Assembly: GCF_034931045.1 (NCBI RefSeq)
Contig: NZ_JAYGHH010000007.1
Coordinates: 114,240 to 178,239 of the forward strand
DNA from: Nodularia sp034931045
GTDB lineage: Bacteria; Cyanobacteriota; Cyanobacteriia; Cyanobacteriales; Nostocaceae
DNA: 64,000 nt
Direction of reading: 5' to 3'
Shown: one piece after another, positions 43,996 through 52,954 of the stretch
Position numbering within the stretch: position 1 is the stretch's first letter
How the letters are laid out: every line of letters begins with the position of its first letter
Notes under the pieces: model-generated
What the model was told of the DNA's origin: nothing
Seen by the model: only the letters and a program-made list of their open reading frames with translations
The model's database searches: none
Position numbers and translations under genes: made by a program

Positions 43996-46122
43996 TTATA
44001 TAGACATTGAATTTCCTCTATTATATAACATTTTAAATTCTTCTGGAGAAATTTCTATAGAACTTTGAAGTTGAATAGATCGATTTAGTATTATTTTTAT
44101 TTCTGCAAATTTTATAGGATTTTCAAATAATTCAGTATCACTAAATTTAACAGCTTTTATTTCCTTGTCTAAATCGTTATTAGCAGCTTTTAAAACATCT
44201 TGAAAACTGTAAATACCTAATCTTCTAAATTTTTTATATAAATCTTTGGGTTTACCAATTGTTACTTCATCTAGTCTAGAACAAGCTCTAATAGCTCCTA
44301 GAATAGCAGAACTATTTTTATCGTCAGGAGATGGAGTAACATACCATAAAATTCTTCCTGGATATTTCATTTTTCGCTTTGAAGAGTAGTAAACAACCTC
44401 ACGTCTCAGTGCTAATTGTTCTTTAGCTCTCCATATTCCTTCTTCTGCTAATTCTTTATCAAATAATTCTTTAGCCCAACGTGATTTAATAGGAATAATA
44501 TAAGTAGGAATTTCAGCATCAGTAATTTTGGCAGGATAAAGCCTTCTCTCAATATCTGCCATGATTTCTGGTTTTTGAAGTAAATCTTGATTTAATAAAA
44601 TATCTGCAAATGGAAGATATTGGTCATAAACTTTAGGTGATTGTTTACACAAGTTAGTAATATACGAAGAAATATCTACTGCATTTTCTGAAATAGCTAA
44701 ATTAGCTCTTAACCATCCAGATTTAGTCTTTAAAAAACCATCTTCAGACAGTGCTTTAACGGTTGTATCATCCAAGTATATTTCAGTAATTCTGGTGAAT
44801 TCTCTATTTTCACTAGCAGCAGTTGAGAAACATTCAAAAATACACCGTCGTAAAAGAGTAGGAGTAATTTTAGTATTTCTGAATCGAAAAACCGGAATAT
44901 TTAACTCTCTATCTTCTGATCTATCATAGATTATCAGAGCTATAAATTCTTCATTTTGACTAACTGTAAAACCTTTAATTTGTTTAGTATTTGAAACTAA
45001 ACTGCGAATATTTTTTCTAAAGTCTGGTTTTTTTTCACCCTGAGAATAACATAAAAAGAGGTCAATTATTGAATCTATCTCTTTACTCTGAATGCGCTTT
45101 TCTTTGATATTAGTTCCACCTAAAAGCTCTGGTTGATATTCATTTTCTCTACGTAATTGATCTAATTTAATAATTAGATCAATGGGATGAATAATGGTCA
45201 AATTAAATTCTTGATAAATCTCTTCTTCAATACCTAATAAACGTTTATCTCTAGTAACAAAGTAAGGAGTATTAATTTGAGAGCTAATAACTCTAGCGAT
45301 TTGACGTAAATCTGATTCATCACTAGGAGTCATCTTTTCAGGAAAAAATCTACGTATAGTTTGGCATAGTTTATCAAATTCTTTTTGGGTGGAAGGAAGG
45401 TTTGTAAAATGAGTTCTTGCTGTACGTAATTTTTCTCTTTTTCTACTGTCTGGATTTCTGTTAATTTCATTTAAAATTTCGTCAGTTAAACATAATTTTA
45501 TTTCTGAATCTAGCCAATCAGAAATTAGAACTTTAGACTCTTTTCCTTCCTCATCAAACTTTTCATCATCTACTAAATCAAAGAAAATATTAGCATCAAT
45601 AGCAACACATAATCTAGATTCAGTTTCTTGATAGGCCAGATTAGTGAGTAAACTATGATGACCATAATCTAACCACCACTCAGTTAAAATACTGCCTTCT
45701 TTGCTTTTTCCTGGTCTTTCATGAGGAGCCACAAAACCAAGTGCTGCCCACATTCCATCTAAATTATAATCACGACGGCATGATAAAAGAATACCGTATA
45801 AATGTTGAGTTTTATTTTTTAAATACTGGAGTAATTTTTTGGCTATTCCTCTTTTTTGCCAATTTTTATCTACACAAAGATGGGTAAGTTTTACTCTGTA
45901 ATTACGACGACTAATACCATAAAGCAGATATCCCACACAACCTAATTCTGGAACAATAAAACCAATAATACGACCTTCGTCCGCTAGTCTTTCAAAAGCT
46001 CCATAGGGTAAAAAGCCAAGGGTTTCTGAATTAGCATTACCTAAGTTAATGACAGTTTTTAAATGCTGAGAAGTTGCACCAATTTCTTGAATACTAAACT
46101 TTAAGGAATCTTCTTGTACCAT
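43996..46122 (-). CDS. GNAT-PIN-GNAT/PUA-like multidomain protein
   Basis: 708 residues. An N-terminal acetyltransferase (about 8-150) carries the acetyl-CoA loop in LCVDKNWQKRGIAKKLLQYL. A PIN nuclease domain (170-315) has all its acidic residues: D176 in VAIDANIFF, E215/E219 in TDEILNE, D268/D271 in SDESD, and T290-R-D292. A second region (about 345-480) looks like a divergent acetyltransferase fold. The C-terminal domain (about 570-690) has PGRILWYVTP, IRACSRLDEV and FRRLGIYSF, a PUA/ASCH-like barrel. The layout suggests an RNA-cleaving effector combined with an acetyltransferase, paired with the ASCH protein downstream. Its role in defence or stress is inference. Confidence 0.8.
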   Translation of the reverse strand: MVQEDSLKFSIQEIGATSQHLKTVINLGNANSETLGFLPYGAFERLADEGRIIGFIVPELGCVGYLLYGISRRNYRVKLTHLCVDKNWQKRGIAKKLLQYLKNKTQHLYGILLSCRRDYNLDGMWAALGFVAPHERPGKSKEGSILTEWWLDYGHHSLLTNLAYQETESRLCVAIDANIFFDLVDDEKFDEEGKESKVLISDWLDSEIKLCLTDEILNEINRNPDSRKREKLRTARTHFTNLPSTQKEFDKLCQTIRRFFPEKMTPSDESDLRQIARVISSQINTPYFVTRDKRLLGIEEEIYQEFNLTIIHPIDLIIKLDQLRRENEYQPELLGGTNIKEKRIQSKEIDSIIDLFLCYSQGEKKPDFRKNIRSLVSNTKQIKGFTVSQNEEFIALIIYDRSEDRELNIPVFRFRNTKITPTLLRRCIFECFSTAASENREFTRITEIYLDDTTVKALSEDGFLKTKSGWLRANLAISENAVDISSYITNLCKQSPKVYDQYLPFADILLNQDLLQKPEIMADIERRLYPAKITDAEIPTYIIPIKSRWAKELFDKELAEEGIWRAKEQLALRREVVYYSSKRKMKYPGRILWYVTPSPDDKNSSAILGAIRACSRLDEVTIGKPKDLYKKFRRLGIYSFQDVLKAANNDLDKEIKAVKFSDTELFENPIKFAEIKIILNRSIQLQSSIEISPEEFKMLYNRGNSMSI

Positions 46123-46231
46123 ATAATTTAGATTTACTCATTTCAGGAACTAAATCATATAAGCTTATTGTGGTTTCGTCTGGTCATAAAACATAGGAAC
46201 AGTTTGGAGCTAAAGTTAAAACTCATTGGAG

Positions 46232-46272
46232 TTTGCGGACAAATTACCCATAAAGTAAATGATGTCCGCAAT
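46232..46272 (-). pseudogene. Fragment of a DUF2085 gene
   Basis: On the minus strand it reads IADIIYFMGNLSAN, matching IADIIYFMGNHVCPQ of the DUF2085 gene at 41767-42324. In the shared codons the differences are all third-position (ATC/ATT, TAC/TAT, TTT/TTC). It therefore derives from a related but diverged copy rather than from a fresh duplication. It lies just downstream of agrE. Confidence 0.6.
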
Positions 46273-46289
46273 AAGGAACATCTATTTCC

Positions 46290-48401
46290 TTAACCTACAC
46301 TAGCAATGTATGGATTTGTCAACTTTTCCAACTGCTGAATCAACAGACTGAGGAACAAACCGACATCAGTCACCACACCCACGGATTCCACAGAACCGCG
46401 ATCGCTTAACTTAGTAACTACAGCCGGGTTAATATCTACACAGACCATCTTCACCCCAGCCGGAGTCATATTTCCTACCCCAATAGAATGTAGCATTGAT
46501 GACAACATCAAAATCATCTCCGCACCCTCAATCAGTTTGGCGTATTCCTCCTGTGCTTGAATCAAATTCATTTGGGTATCAGGTAAAGGTCCATCATCCC
46601 GAATGGAACCAGCGAGGCTGAAGGGTATGTTATTAGAAACACATTCATACATCACGCCACTTTTAATTACTCCCGCTTCCACAGCCTTAGCAATGCTACC
46701 AAAACGGCGGATAATATTAATGGCTTTGAGGTGATGGCGATGTCCACCACGGACGGCTACACCCCGCTTCATGTCCACACCAAGGGACGTTCCCATCATA
46801 TTTTGCTCAATGTCGTGGACTGCGATCGCATTCCCACCCAAGAGCGCCTGTACATATCCTTCCCGAATCAGTTGCGCCAAATGTTCGCCGCCGCCAGTAT
46901 GAATCACCACGGGACCCGCAGTGACAACTACTTTACCACCAGCATCCCTAATTTTACGTAATTCCCAGGCCACCTGTTCCACCACAATTTCCACACGTCT
47001 TTCGCTGGAAACCCCAGAGGACATAAAGCTAAATTCTTGAGAATTACGCTGTTCACGGGATTCTGTTTTGCGGATAGTACGGATACCGAGTACATCAACA
47101 ATTACTTTGTCACCCACTTCTAAATCCCGAAGGATTTTACATCTAGCGACTAAACCATTGGCAGTTTGAGTAATTGCGATCGCGCCATCCATGCGCTGAT
47201 TCTGCACCCTCACCCATTCACCATTAATCCGCACTTCTGTAGGATAAATCGTACTGACGTAGAAATCATCAGGAGCTACCCCAGCTTGAATTACAGGCTG
47301 TAATTTAGCATCTCGTTCATCTTGGGGTAAATCTACAGCACCTAAATCAATTAACTGCGAGATGATTTCTTCCATCACCTCATGAGAAGGGGCTGAAACG
47401 CGTACTTCAGCAGCAGATGTACTTTGGCGTTGTTCTCCCAAGTTAAAATTCATCACTTGGAAACTTCCACCAGTATCCACAATCAAATCTAGCGCACGGT
47501 TAATCAAACCAGAGTCCAGCAAATGACCTTCCATACGAATCACTCGGCTTTCGACCGAGACATTAGCATGAATTTCTGTGTGCAATGGTTCTGTAACTCG
47601 CAGTGTGAGACATTTAGCCGCACCACCGGCTTTGAGGAATTCTGTCAGAGGCGTTTCAATGACTCGGAAACCAACATCTGCTAAACGTGTTTTTAAAGCA
47701 TTGCTGGCCTTATTCATAATCACGATGCTTTCCACATTCACCGTATTACAGGCAAAGTTGACTGCATCAGCTTCGGTAATTGCTATCCGCTTTTCTGGCG
47801 CAACTCGCATTTCTATTAAGCGATTAGAATAGGCATCAAAAGCGCCGGGATAATACAATAAATAGCCGTTAGCTAAAGGACAAAAGCAAGTATCTAGATG
47901 ATAGAAGCGCTCATCAATTAAGCGCAAGGATAGCACCTCAATATCTAGCCATTTAGCTAAATAAGGGTGAGAATCTAATTCTGAGCGAAAACCATATCCA
48001 GCCCATAACCAACGTCCTTCCCGGTCTAAAAGTGCATCTCCAGCACCTTCAAAGGGTAAGTCTTTCGGCAATAAATGAACCGTGTAACCGTTTTCCTCAA
48101 ACCAAGTTTTGAAAAAAGGTTCTTCTCCTTGACGTTCTTTGTGCAGAAATCGACTGAGAACAACATTTTCCCCCAGTACTAAGCCAGCGTTGGCGGTAAA
48201 TACCATGTCAGGCCAACCAATCTGGGGCGGTACTAAATCGACAATGGCGTGTTGTTTAAGGATGTGGTGGAGTTTTTGCCACTGTTCTACGGCGCGATCG
48301 CGCGAAGACTTGTGAATATTCCCTTCCATCCAGGGATTAATTACATAGTCCACATCGTAGTGATCAGGGGCGCACATTAAGAAGCGAATCAAGGAAGTCA
48401 T
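46290..48401 (-). CDS. agrE: Bifunctional arginine dihydrolase / ornithine cyclodeaminase (AgrE/ArgZ)
   Basis: 703 residues. The N-terminal guanidino-group-modifying domain (about 1-275) has the catalytic His168 in RFYHLDTCF and Cys264 in GGAAKCLTLRV, the same positions as in the characterised cyanobacterial enzymes. It turns arginine into ornithine, CO2 and ammonia in one step. The C-terminal part (about 280-703) is the TIGR00300-type ornithine cyclodeaminase region that makes proline. The enzyme mobilises nitrogen from cyanophycin-derived arginine. The upstream leader (48402 onward) is AT-rich with no obvious regulator site. Confidence 0.93.
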   Translation of the reverse strand: MTSLIRFLMCAPDHYDVDYVINPWMEGNIHKSSRDRAVEQWQKLHHILKQHAIVDLVPPQIGWPDMVFTANAGLVLGENVVLSRFLHKERQGEEPFFKTWFEENGYTVHLLPKDLPFEGAGDALLDREGRWLWAGYGFRSELDSHPYLAKWLDIEVLSLRLIDERFYHLDTCFCPLANGYLLYYPGAFDAYSNRLIEMRVAPEKRIAITEADAVNFACNTVNVESIVIMNKASNALKTRLADVGFRVIETPLTEFLKAGGAAKCLTLRVTEPLHTEIHANVSVESRVIRMEGHLLDSGLINRALDLIVDTGGSFQVMNFNLGEQRQSTSAAEVRVSAPSHEVMEEIISQLIDLGAVDLPQDERDAKLQPVIQAGVAPDDFYVSTIYPTEVRINGEWVRVQNQRMDGAIAITQTANGLVARCKILRDLEVGDKVIVDVLGIRTIRKTESREQRNSQEFSFMSSGVSSERRVEIVVEQVAWELRKIRDAGGKVVVTAGPVVIHTGGGEHLAQLIREGYVQALLGGNAIAVHDIEQNMMGTSLGVDMKRGVAVRGGHRHHLKAINIIRRFGSIAKAVEAGVIKSGVMYECVSNNIPFSLAGSIRDDGPLPDTQMNLIQAQEEYAKLIEGAEMILMLSSMLHSIGVGNMTPAGVKMVCVDINPAVVTKLSDRGSVESVGVVTDVGLFLSLLIQQLEKLTNPYIASVG

Positions 48402-48770
48402 AAAAATATTACAAGCGTTGAGATGCTACAAGCCTACTTCAAAGACAGTTTTTTGTGGTTCTAATTTTTTGTGACCAGCTATTAACCGCTAGATAAACTT
48501 ACTTAAATCTATTTAATGAAACTGGAATTGCTTCCTTTTTGTCCATATTCGTAAATTTAAGCAGAGTTTTTTGCCTATTTTCCCTAAATTCAATCAATAG
48601 ATTTAGAAAGATTTGGTGAGAGTTTTTCTAGCTGTTACCAGCCCTCTACCTTTAAATAGTTATGACTTTGGCACATAGGCTCCACTCCTATTCTATTCTG
48701 ATATTCAGATAAATAGCGGATACTCAGGAGATTAATGTGTCAAAATGGCACTGGTTAAGGCACTGAGATA

Positions 48771-48795
48771 TACTAGCACCGCAGGCCAGAAGTTA
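48771..48795. repeat. Partial copy of the ACTAG/CGGCG element
   Basis: TACTAGCACCGCAGGCCAGAAG matches the left end of the elements at 15970 and 49543 with mismatches; the right end is not present. The remaining 48402-48770 and 48796-48914 have no gene I can support. Confidence 0.4.
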
Positions 48796-48914
48796 GGAGG
48801 GGCGTATTAATGATGTCAATTTTTAGGGGATAATTCAAATTTACTGTATAAAATTTAATTAACTAAAGTTTCAAATACTTAAAAACATAGGATTTCAGCC
48901 TGTCAAAATTCTAC

Positions 48915-49066
48915 ATATAGGAATCCGGTTTGGTTTATGTTCGCGTAGCGTGGTGTAGCCATATTTACTCGTAGAGCTAGGGAACAGGGAACAGGGAACA
49001 GGGAATAGGTCGTTTTGTATGGCTTACGCCACGCAAGCTATCAAAATTCAAATAGGAGTCCTATAT
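48915..49066. mobile_element. MITE-like element, TATAGGAATCCGGTTTG ends
   Basis: Left end ATATAGGAATCCGGTTTG, right end the inverse of ATATAGGACTCCTATTTGA, 152 bp in all. It encloses a GGGAACA heptamer run (four units, about 48981-49008) and an inverted pair around TTACGCCACGC. A larger copy of the same family is at 62399-62649. Confidence 0.65.
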
Positions 49067-49256
49067 TTTAGAAACTATTTCTGAAGATTGTGATCAATGC
49101 GTGAAAATTTACAGTATAATTGCTTTGCTATAGTGTTTGCCAGGTAATTTTTTTCACACCAAAGTTAATAATAACTTTTTACGGATCTCTCTAAAGATTC
49201 TTGTAAGACTACACTAGCGTCTTTCAAAATCAGTATTAAAGATTTTCGTTTTTTTA

Positions 49257-49547
49257 ATGTCCAGTTTTTCAACCATTGAAATTAACATGAAACTAATCAA
49301 AAAATCTGAAAAACTTCTCCTCGACAAAATTAAGCTGATGGAGGAAGCTGAAGAACAAGGTTTGACAGTAGAAACTCCTCATATTCCCGAACCTATTGTT
49401 GAGGAATATGAAGAATATATAGAAAATGGAGAAATTAACTATATTCCTTTACGGACTCATCCCATCATCCAATCAGTGGGTAATTCAGGTTGGCAGGTTT
49501 CCGATATTTGGAAGGATGTCAGAATGGATAATTTTTCCAGGGACTAG
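49257..49547 (+). CDS. Hypothetical small acidic protein, 3' end cut by a repeat
   Basis: 96 residues starting MSSFSTIEINMKLIKKSEKL; the middle is very acidic (IPEPIVEEYEEYIENGEINY). The stop codon TAG is the one inside ACTAGTAC, the left end of the inserted repeat at 49543. The original C-terminus is therefore probably lost. No family recognised. No clear Shine-Dalgarno. It may be an antitoxin- or inhibitor-like protein, but nothing supports that beyond size and charge. Confidence 0.4.
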   Translation: MSSFSTIEINMKLIKKSEKLLLDKIKLMEEAEEQGLTVETPHIPEPIVEEYEEYIENGEINYIPLRTHPIIQSVGNSGWQVSDIWKDVRMDNFSRD

Positions 49548-49648
49548 TACCGCAAGGCGGAAGTCAAAAGTCAAAAATTAAAAAGCTTATAAAATGGGCT
49601 TTTCATGGATTTTGAATGGTCTGTTTATTTACGCCGTAGTGTACTAGT
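49543..49648. mobile_element. ACTAGTAC-ended inverted-repeat element, copy B
   Basis: It begins ACTAGTACCGCAAGGCGG and ends CGCCGTAGTGTACTAGT, so the outermost eight bases are exact inverses. The interior holds AAGTCAAAAGTCAAA and GGCTTTTCATGG as in copy A at 15970-16073. Non-coding, 106 bp. Confidence 0.7.
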
Positions 49649-49672
49649 TACAAACTATAGGTGACGATCAGT

Positions 49673-49780
49673 CGAGGAACCATCCCGACCAAACCCGCGC
49701 CTCGAAAAATTTTTATCAAACTTCCTGCACGGTTTGAAAACTATTCGTTTTTCGTGTTTTCCGTGCAGGCTAACTTTTTT
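49673..49780 (+). ncRNA. Candidate small RNA: two hairpins with T tracts
   Basis: The first hairpin is CGAGG (49673) with CCTCG (49700-49704), followed by AAAAATTTTT. The second is CCTGCACGG (49724-49732) with CCGTGCAGG (49761-49769), with inner A/T pairing, followed by CTAACTTTTTT. No reading frame crosses the pair. It could be a small RNA, the decayed ends of a mobile element, or a terminator of an unknown transcript. Confidence 0.35.
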
Positions 49781-49841
49781 GAATTTCTATCATCAATGAA
49801 ATTTATCGTATATTTTACAACTTAGCTGAGAGATAAAATAA

Positions 49842-49979
49842 TTAAAACTCTATGTGTGGGAATACCAGAAAATAGATTATTCCATCTTTTGGGCTAGGAA
49901 TCTTTACCCGTCCTTGGGCATTATCGAGCATTCTTGCCCCCCATACGATAATTTCTGGGATATTTTTGAATTTTTCCAT
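49842..49979 (-). CDS. Possible 45-residue protein or gene fragment
   Basis: A short minus-strand frame reads MEKFKNIPEIIVWGARML and continues with GRVKIPSPKDGIIYFLVFP to a TAA stop. The composition looks protein-like, but AAGG lies directly against the ATG, so the ribosome site is poor. It may be a piece of a lost gene. Family unknown. Confidence 0.25.
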   Translation of the reverse strand: MEKFKNIPEIIVWGARMLDNAQGRVKIPSPKDGIIYFLVFPHIEF

Positions 49980-50080
49980 CCTTATGTATAGTGCCAACAA
50001 AAATTTCTGAGTAATTTTCTAGAGTTTGTTTCTTTGGTGATAGAATATACGACTATAGATAGAATAAAAGTGCTGTAGCT

Positions 50081-50422
50081 GTGAAACAGAAGCCAAAACC
50101 AAGGATCGCTTTGCTTCGTGAAAAGGCAGGGCTAACCCAGCTTGAACTCTCGCGTCTTGTAGGCGTGACTGAAAGCACTGTCCAAAATTGGGAAAGCGGT
50201 AGGACTGGGACAGACCATATTGAAAGAATCGTTAGGTTTTGCAAAGCCTTGAATTGCCAAGTCGAAGACCTAATTGAAGATATTCATGATTCATTAGAAA
50301 AGCCTGTAATTGAACCAAGCTCATTAAGTGAAATACAAAGTTTGTTGGGTACTGAGGAGCCAGCCATAGCTAACAATTCAGAAACCAAAGTTGCTCAAGA
50401 AGAAAAAGTGCAGCGTCAATAA
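50081..50422 (+). CDS. XRE-family helix-turn-helix regulator
   Basis: 113 residues from a GTG start. Residues 8-62 are a Cro/C1-type DNA-binding domain: LREKAGLTQLELSRLVGVTE, STVQNWESGR, then CKALNCQVEDLI. A long polar tail (EEPAIANNSETKVAQEEKV) follows and is probably disordered. Single-gene transcription unit, convergent with the deacetylase gene. Confidence 0.85.
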   Translation: MKQKPKPRIALLREKAGLTQLELSRLVGVTESTVQNWESGRTGTDHIERIVRFCKALNCQVEDLIEDIHDSLEKPVIEPSSLSEIQSLLGTEEPAIANNSETKVAQEEKVQRQ

Positions 50423-50460
50423 TTGGTATTTCCTAATTCAGCATTACTGGCGGTGAAATA

Positions 50461-51138
50461 CTAGCTGGCTTGATTTTGCTGCCAGAGATGATCAATAGTC
50501 ACAAATTCATACCCTTGCTGTAGTAATTGCGGTATTAGTGTTTGGATTGTGGCTGCAACATCTTGTCCACCACAATTACCATCATGCAAAACAATTAGTG
50601 AACCGTTCTGCACTTGTTGGAGAACTCTTTGGACTACAGTAGTTATTCCTGGCCTTACCCAGTCTTCTGGTACAACACTCCACATGACTGGGCGGTATTT
50701 CCATTTAATGAATAATTTTAAGGTTTGGGGTGTAAATAAACCATTGGGGGGTCGAACGTCGCATACTTGTTCGGGTGTCAAGTCGCAAGCATTAGAGATT
50801 GCCAGTTGAGTTTTTGCTAAACTGTCTTGCAAATCATTTGGAGAAAGTGTAGGAAAAGAACGATGATCATAACCATGCAATCCGATCCAGTGTCCGCGAT
50901 CGCATATTGCTTTGGCAATAGCTGGGTAATGGTTGACACAAGCACCCAAACAGAAAAAACTAGCTTGAATATTGTAACGGTCTAATACAGCCAATACTTG
51001 GGGTGTGTATTCCGGGTGGGGGCCATCATCAAAGGTGAGTGCGATCGCCTTATTATAGCGACTACCACTCCAAAGACAATTAGGAAAACTCGGTTGGAGA
51101 AGGCGATAAATCCACGGAAATAGGGGTGCTAGTTGCAT
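50461..51138 (-). CDS. Polysaccharide deacetylase (NodB/CE4)
   Basis: 225 residues. CE4 motifs: TFDDGP with the base and metal Asp pair, the metal-binding His pair in HGYDHRSF, RPPNG, and LHDGNCGG with the catalytic His. It has a weak N-terminal hydrophobic segment and no clear cleavable signal. Such enzymes remove N-acetyl groups from peptidoglycan or exopolysaccharide amino sugars. The next gene, in the opposite direction, is an HGSNAT-like amino-sugar acetyltransferase, an interesting pair of opposite chemistry. Confidence 0.9.
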   Translation of the reverse strand: MQLAPLFPWIYRLLQPSFPNCLWSGSRYNKAIALTFDDGPHPEYTPQVLAVLDRYNIQASFFCLGACVNHYPAIAKAICDRGHWIGLHGYDHRSFPTLSPNDLQDSLAKTQLAISNACDLTPEQVCDVRPPNGLFTPQTLKLFIKWKYRPVMWSVVPEDWVRPGITTVVQRVLQQVQNGSLIVLHDGNCGGQDVAATIQTLIPQLLQQGYEFVTIDHLWQQNQAS

Positions 51139-51225
51139 TGTGAGTTATTTTATTAGTTGGTTTATCTCACGCAAAGGCGCAAAGTAGAAGAATTTAGGAC
51201 TATTCATTAAAATAAATTTACCTTT

Positions 51226-52335
51226 ATGCGCTTATCCTCACTGGATGTTTTTCGCGGTATTACCATTGCTGCTATGATTTTAGTCAATATGGCAGGAGTA
51301 GCAGGTGAAGTATACCCTCCCCTAGCCCATGCAGATTGGCACGGTTGTACACCAACAGACTTAATATTTCCCTTTTTTCTGTTTATTGTTGGTGTGTCCA
51401 TGTCTTTCTCCTTATCAAAATATACCGAAAAATTTTACTCGCGTATCTTCCGCCGCGTCGCTATCCTCTTTGGTTTGGGGTTGCTACTTAATGGCTTTTG
51501 GAATCAGGGAATTTGGACTTTTGATTTAAGTAATATCCGTATTATGGGAGTATTACAGCGTATTAGTTTAACTTACTTGTTAGCTGCGATCGCAGTTTTT
51601 AAACTACCACGCAAAGGACAATGGATACTAGCAGGTGTATTACTCATCTGCTATTGGCTGACTATGATGTATGTCACCGTTCCTGAATATGGCGCAGGTG
51701 TACTGACTCGCATAGGTAACTTTGCCGCTTATATTGACCGTTTAATTATTCCCCAAGCGCATTTGTATGCAGGTGACGGATATCAAAATTTAGGAGATCC
51801 AGAGGGGTTATTTAGCACCATTCCGGCTATTGTTAATGTTCTGGCTGGCTACTTTACAGGGGAATGGATACGCAAGCAGTCAGTAATGACACGTACTAGC
51901 ATAGGGTTAGCATTATTTGGTATTGGTTGCTTAATTATCGGTTGGGCGTGGGGGTGGATATTCCCCATCAACAAAAAACTGTGGACAAGTTCTTATGTTG
52001 TCTTTAGCAGTGGTTGGGCTTTACTATTGTTAGCAGCTTGCTATGAACTAGTTGAAGTACGACAGATAAAGCGGTGGAGTAAACCTTTTGAAATAATGGG
52101 ATTAAATGCGATCGCCCTCTTCACAGCATCCATTTTATTAATTAAAATCTTAGTCAGAACTAAAATCGGCACAGGTGAAACCGCCATCAGCACCTACAAT
52201 TGGATTTACCAAAACATTTTTGCATCGTGGGCGGGTACTCTCAACGGTTCATTCTTATTCGCCCTAGTCACCGTTTTATTTTGGTTAGCAATTGCTTATT
52301 TCATGTATCGCCAAAACTGGTTTCTTAAAGTTTAA
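51226..52335 (+). CDS. HGSNAT-like membrane acyltransferase (DUF5009/YeiB type)
   Basis: 369 residues and about ten membrane segments. The N-terminus RLSSLDVFRGITIAAMILVNM is the signature of the heparan-glucosaminide N-acetyltransferase family, with WHGCTPTDLIFPFFLFIVGVSMS in the first loop. The enzymes acetylate glucosamine residues across a membrane. The last about 145 bp of the gene (from 52201) occur again at 55684-55828, beyond the HEPN/ATPase operon. Confidence 0.88.
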   Translation: MRLSSLDVFRGITIAAMILVNMAGVAGEVYPPLAHADWHGCTPTDLIFPFFLFIVGVSMSFSLSKYTEKFYSRIFRRVAILFGLGLLLNGFWNQGIWTFDLSNIRIMGVLQRISLTYLLAAIAVFKLPRKGQWILAGVLLICYWLTMMYVTVPEYGAGVLTRIGNFAAYIDRLIIPQAHLYAGDGYQNLGDPEGLFSTIPAIVNVLAGYFTGEWIRKQSVMTRTSIGLALFGIGCLIIGWAWGWIFPINKKLWTSSYVVFSSGWALLLLAACYELVEVRQIKRWSKPFEIMGLNAIALFTASILLIKILVRTKIGTGETAISTYNWIYQNIFASWAGTLNGSFLFALVTVLFWLAIAYFMYRQNWFLKV

Positions 52336-52510
52336 CCTCTGCGCCTCTGCCTCTATCTGCGCCTCTGCCTCTAATTTATCCATACTCTTCTTGTACTGTA
52401 TAAATTCTTGTAACTCTCATGTTTTTAATACTTATACAAGGCTAGATTTTAGCTAAAATAATAAAATTATTTGACTAATTTACATTCTATAAATAAAGGT
52501 TCATTGTTGA

Positions 52511-52954
52511 ATGGATACTTATCATAGAGAGTGCCAATTAGGTGCTTCTCGTCGTCGCCTAGAAGATGCTTTAAGTTTGCATGACCAAAAACGTTGGACA
52601 GGTGCTACTTATTTAGGAGGTTATGCAGTTGAATGTGCGTTAAAATCTCTTATATGTTATGAAGAAGGTAAAACTAACTTTAAAGATACAAAATGTTTTC
52701 AGAAAGGACTACAAGCTGCTAGTCTGCATAATTTAACAAACTTACTCAATGCTTTGACTTTTGTTCAACGCAGTATAAAATTAGATCGAACTGGTACTTA
52801 TAAACGAGCCTGGAATTTAGTATCTTCAGTTTGGCGTAATGATGAATTAAGATATTCCGACAAAGCAGGTGATGAAAAAAGTAGTAAGGAATTTATAGAA
52901 GCAGTAAAAATTTTACACACATTTTTTTTAGCTAAACAAGATGAGGCATCATAA
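52511..52954 (+). CDS. HEPN-domain-like protein
   Basis: 147 residues, all helical. RWTGATYLGGYAVECALKSLICYEEGK is the typical second HEPN helix of the nucleotidyltransferase-associated group. The later RAWNLVSSVWRNDELRYSD does not contain an obvious RX4-6H ribonuclease motif, so it may be a non-catalytic HEPN protein. It overlaps the next gene by one base (TAATG): the two are translated as a unit. Probably the small partner of the ATPase below. Confidence 0.75.
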   Translation: MDTYHRECQLGASRRRLEDALSLHDQKRWTGATYLGGYAVECALKSLICYEEGKTNFKDTKCFQKGLQAASLHNLTNLLNALTFVQRSIKLDRTGTYKRAWNLVSSVWRNDELRYSDKAGDEKSSKEFIEAVKILHTFFLAKQDEAS

